Positions 16,012 through 16,831 of a stretch of DNA of 16,831 bases are shown here, piece by piece. Each line of letters begins with the position of its first letter. Within the stretch, counting starts at the first letter, position 1. Under the pieces are notes generated by a model that was given only the letters and a program-made list of their open reading frames with translations, made no database searches and was not told the DNA's origin. This DNA is from Candidatus Altimarinota bacterium. Lineage in GTDB: Bacteria > Patescibacteriota > Gracilibacteria > BD1-5 > UBA2023. The stretch is from contig CANBWW010000011.1 of assembly GCA_947373235.1 (NCBI GenBank), positions 1-16,831 of the forward strand, written 5' to 3'. The position numbers and the translations under genes are program-made.

Positions 16012-16677
16012 TTAAACTCTTTTTTTGAGAAAGAAATATGAAAATGGTAAGATCAAGAGCAGGAGAAAGAGAGGATTCATACCAGTAAGTGGGAGTTCTT
16101 TTGGTGGAATTTCTTTGACGATCGTTGTTCCAGAAAGTGATTTCTGAGAATTATCGGTAATTCCAGAGTTATTTTGAAGTGGTTTTATAGTCCCAGAATT
16201 TGCCACGACTGCATTTGGGTTTGATGGAGCATTGAGAACTGGAGGATTCGATTTTTTGAGAGGAATCGGAGTAATAAAATCTTTAATAGCGAGCGCTCCA
16301 TCACTAATCATAGATCCTGATTTTGCTATCGCCGAAAGAACGGTCACGCTATAACTACTTCCCTCTTGAAGCGGAGACATAAGACTCACCGTCACAGAAG
16401 CAGGACTATCAGTCACACCTGTCAAGCTATCGATACGGATATTGGTATGATCGGCTTGTTTTGTGAGTTGGATTTTTACACTTTCAGGAGTTATATCTTC
16501 TGAGAAAGTAAGACGGATGTGCATATCGTCAACAGTAGTCACAGAAACTATGGAAAGATTATTGGCAACTTGAGTAAAGCTCGTTGCATCAGTAGAAGTC
16601 GGAGAGTCAGCAGATACAATCTCAAAAAAGCTCACGCTTAAAAAGAATACAAATACAAGAAGAAAAAATGATTTCAT
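16012..16677 (-). CDS. LPLTG-anchored surface protein with an Ig-like domain
   Basis: A 221-residue exported protein. Residues 1-23 are a signal peptide ending VSA|DS. A Thr/Ser-rich spacer leads into one beta-sandwich-like domain (about 40-135: SIVSVTTVDDMHIRLTFSED, later GSSYSVTVLSAI) similar to the Ig-like Big_5/SLH-linked domains of surface proteins. A Pro/Asn/Ser-rich linker follows (about 140-190). The C-terminus is a sortase signal: LPLTG (195-199), a hydrophobic run and a final KKRV. It should therefore be cut by a signal peptidase and linked to the cell wall by a class of sortase, which is not in the window. All eight glycines are GGN, none TGA. The protein partner is unknown. It has its own promoter and terminator. 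Confidence 0.85.
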   Translation of the reverse strand: MKSFFLLVFVFFLSVSFFEIVSADSPTSTDATSFTQVANNLSIVSVTTVDDMHIRLTFSEDITPESVKIQLTKQADHTNIRIDSLTGVTDSPASVTVSLMSPLQEGSSYSVTVLSAIAKSGSMISDGALAIKDFITPIPLKKSNPPVLNAPSNPNAVVANSGTIKPLQNNSGITDNSQKSLSGTTIVKEIPPKELPLTGMNPLFLLLLILPFSYFFLKKRV

Positions 16678-16739
16678 ATGAAAAAAGTGAGAAGAAAGAA
16701 TACGTTTTTATATTAGAAAAAATACTGAAAAAGGCAATC

Positions 16740-16748
16740 ATTATAGCA
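16740..16748 (-). promoter_or_regulatory. Extended -10 promoter of the surface-protein gene
   Basis: On the minus strand TGCTATAAT, an extended -10 with a perfect TATAAT, lies 62 bases before the ATG. The -35 is poor, which extended -10 promoters tolerate. Confidence 0.55.
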
Positions 16749-16803
16749 TGACTCTCGCTTTACTTTCAGAAAAAATATTTCATGATAACAACTCTTAGAA
16801 AAA

Positions 16804-16831
16804 ATGAATAAAAAGAGGAAGTTTTTCATCT
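16804..16831 (+). CDS. Possible start of a further plus-strand gene (cut by window edge)
   Basis: ATG followed by MNKKRKFFI to the window end. The Lys/Arg then hydrophobic start looks like the beginning of a signal peptide or membrane segment. Only nine codons are visible, so this is a guess. Confidence 0.25.

Noticed and set aside
1..16831. CRISPR arrays, insertion sequences, tRNA or rRNA genes
   Set aside because: I found no regularly spaced repeats, transposase motifs, terminal repeats or RNA-gene signatures by eye.

Overview
The window is AT-rich bacterial DNA in which UGA is read as glycine (translation table 25). Reading frames for SecA, signal peptidase I, TruB, peptide deformylase, Dus, MurE and FtsW are all interrupted by TGA exactly where a glycine belongs (for example the GDNR box of signal peptidase and the AAPQVG box of deformylase). 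All 18 genes whose 3' end is inside the window stop at TAA or TAG. This points to a Gracilibacteria (BD1-5) or Absconditabacteria (SR1) genome in the Candidate Phyla Radiation. Almost no start codon has a Shine-Dalgarno sequence; starts follow T-rich or A-rich stretches instead.

Layout. 1-5700: the 3' end of a trigger-factor-like gene, a small convergent hypothetical gene, then secA, lepB and truB on the plus strand and a small secreted protein. The first part is a protein-export neighbourhood. 5729-8139: an AI-2E/PerM-family permease, then a 380-base non-coding stretch with a textbook-style phenylalanine attenuator (Phe-rich leader peptide, mutually exclusive hairpins, terminator), then a prephenate dehydratase gene (pheA). 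8391-10788: a short MurE-type ligase (minus), peptide deformylase (plus) and a small hypothetical gene (minus). 10868-14377: dus (plus) converges on a two-gene minus-strand operon, an O-antigen-ligase-like membrane protein followed by a glycosyltransferase. 14448-16831: a small ferredoxin (plus), then ftsW/rodA and an LPLTG-anchored surface protein (both minus), and possibly the first codons of another plus-strand gene.

The genes fit a small monoderm cell that builds peptidoglycan (MurE, FtsW/RodA), exports proteins (SecA, LepB, sortase-type substrate) and makes a surface glycan (ligase plus glycosyltransferase), with translation and tRNA-modification housekeeping (Def, TruB, Dus).

Two observations stand out. 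First, the glycosyltransferase at 13092-11950 has its two GT-B halves in the reverse order: the EX7E-containing C-terminal half comes first and the N-terminal half second, in one uninterrupted frame, which looks like a natural circular permutation. Second, the 5' region of pheA carries a complete ribosome-stalling attenuator in a recoded CPR genome.
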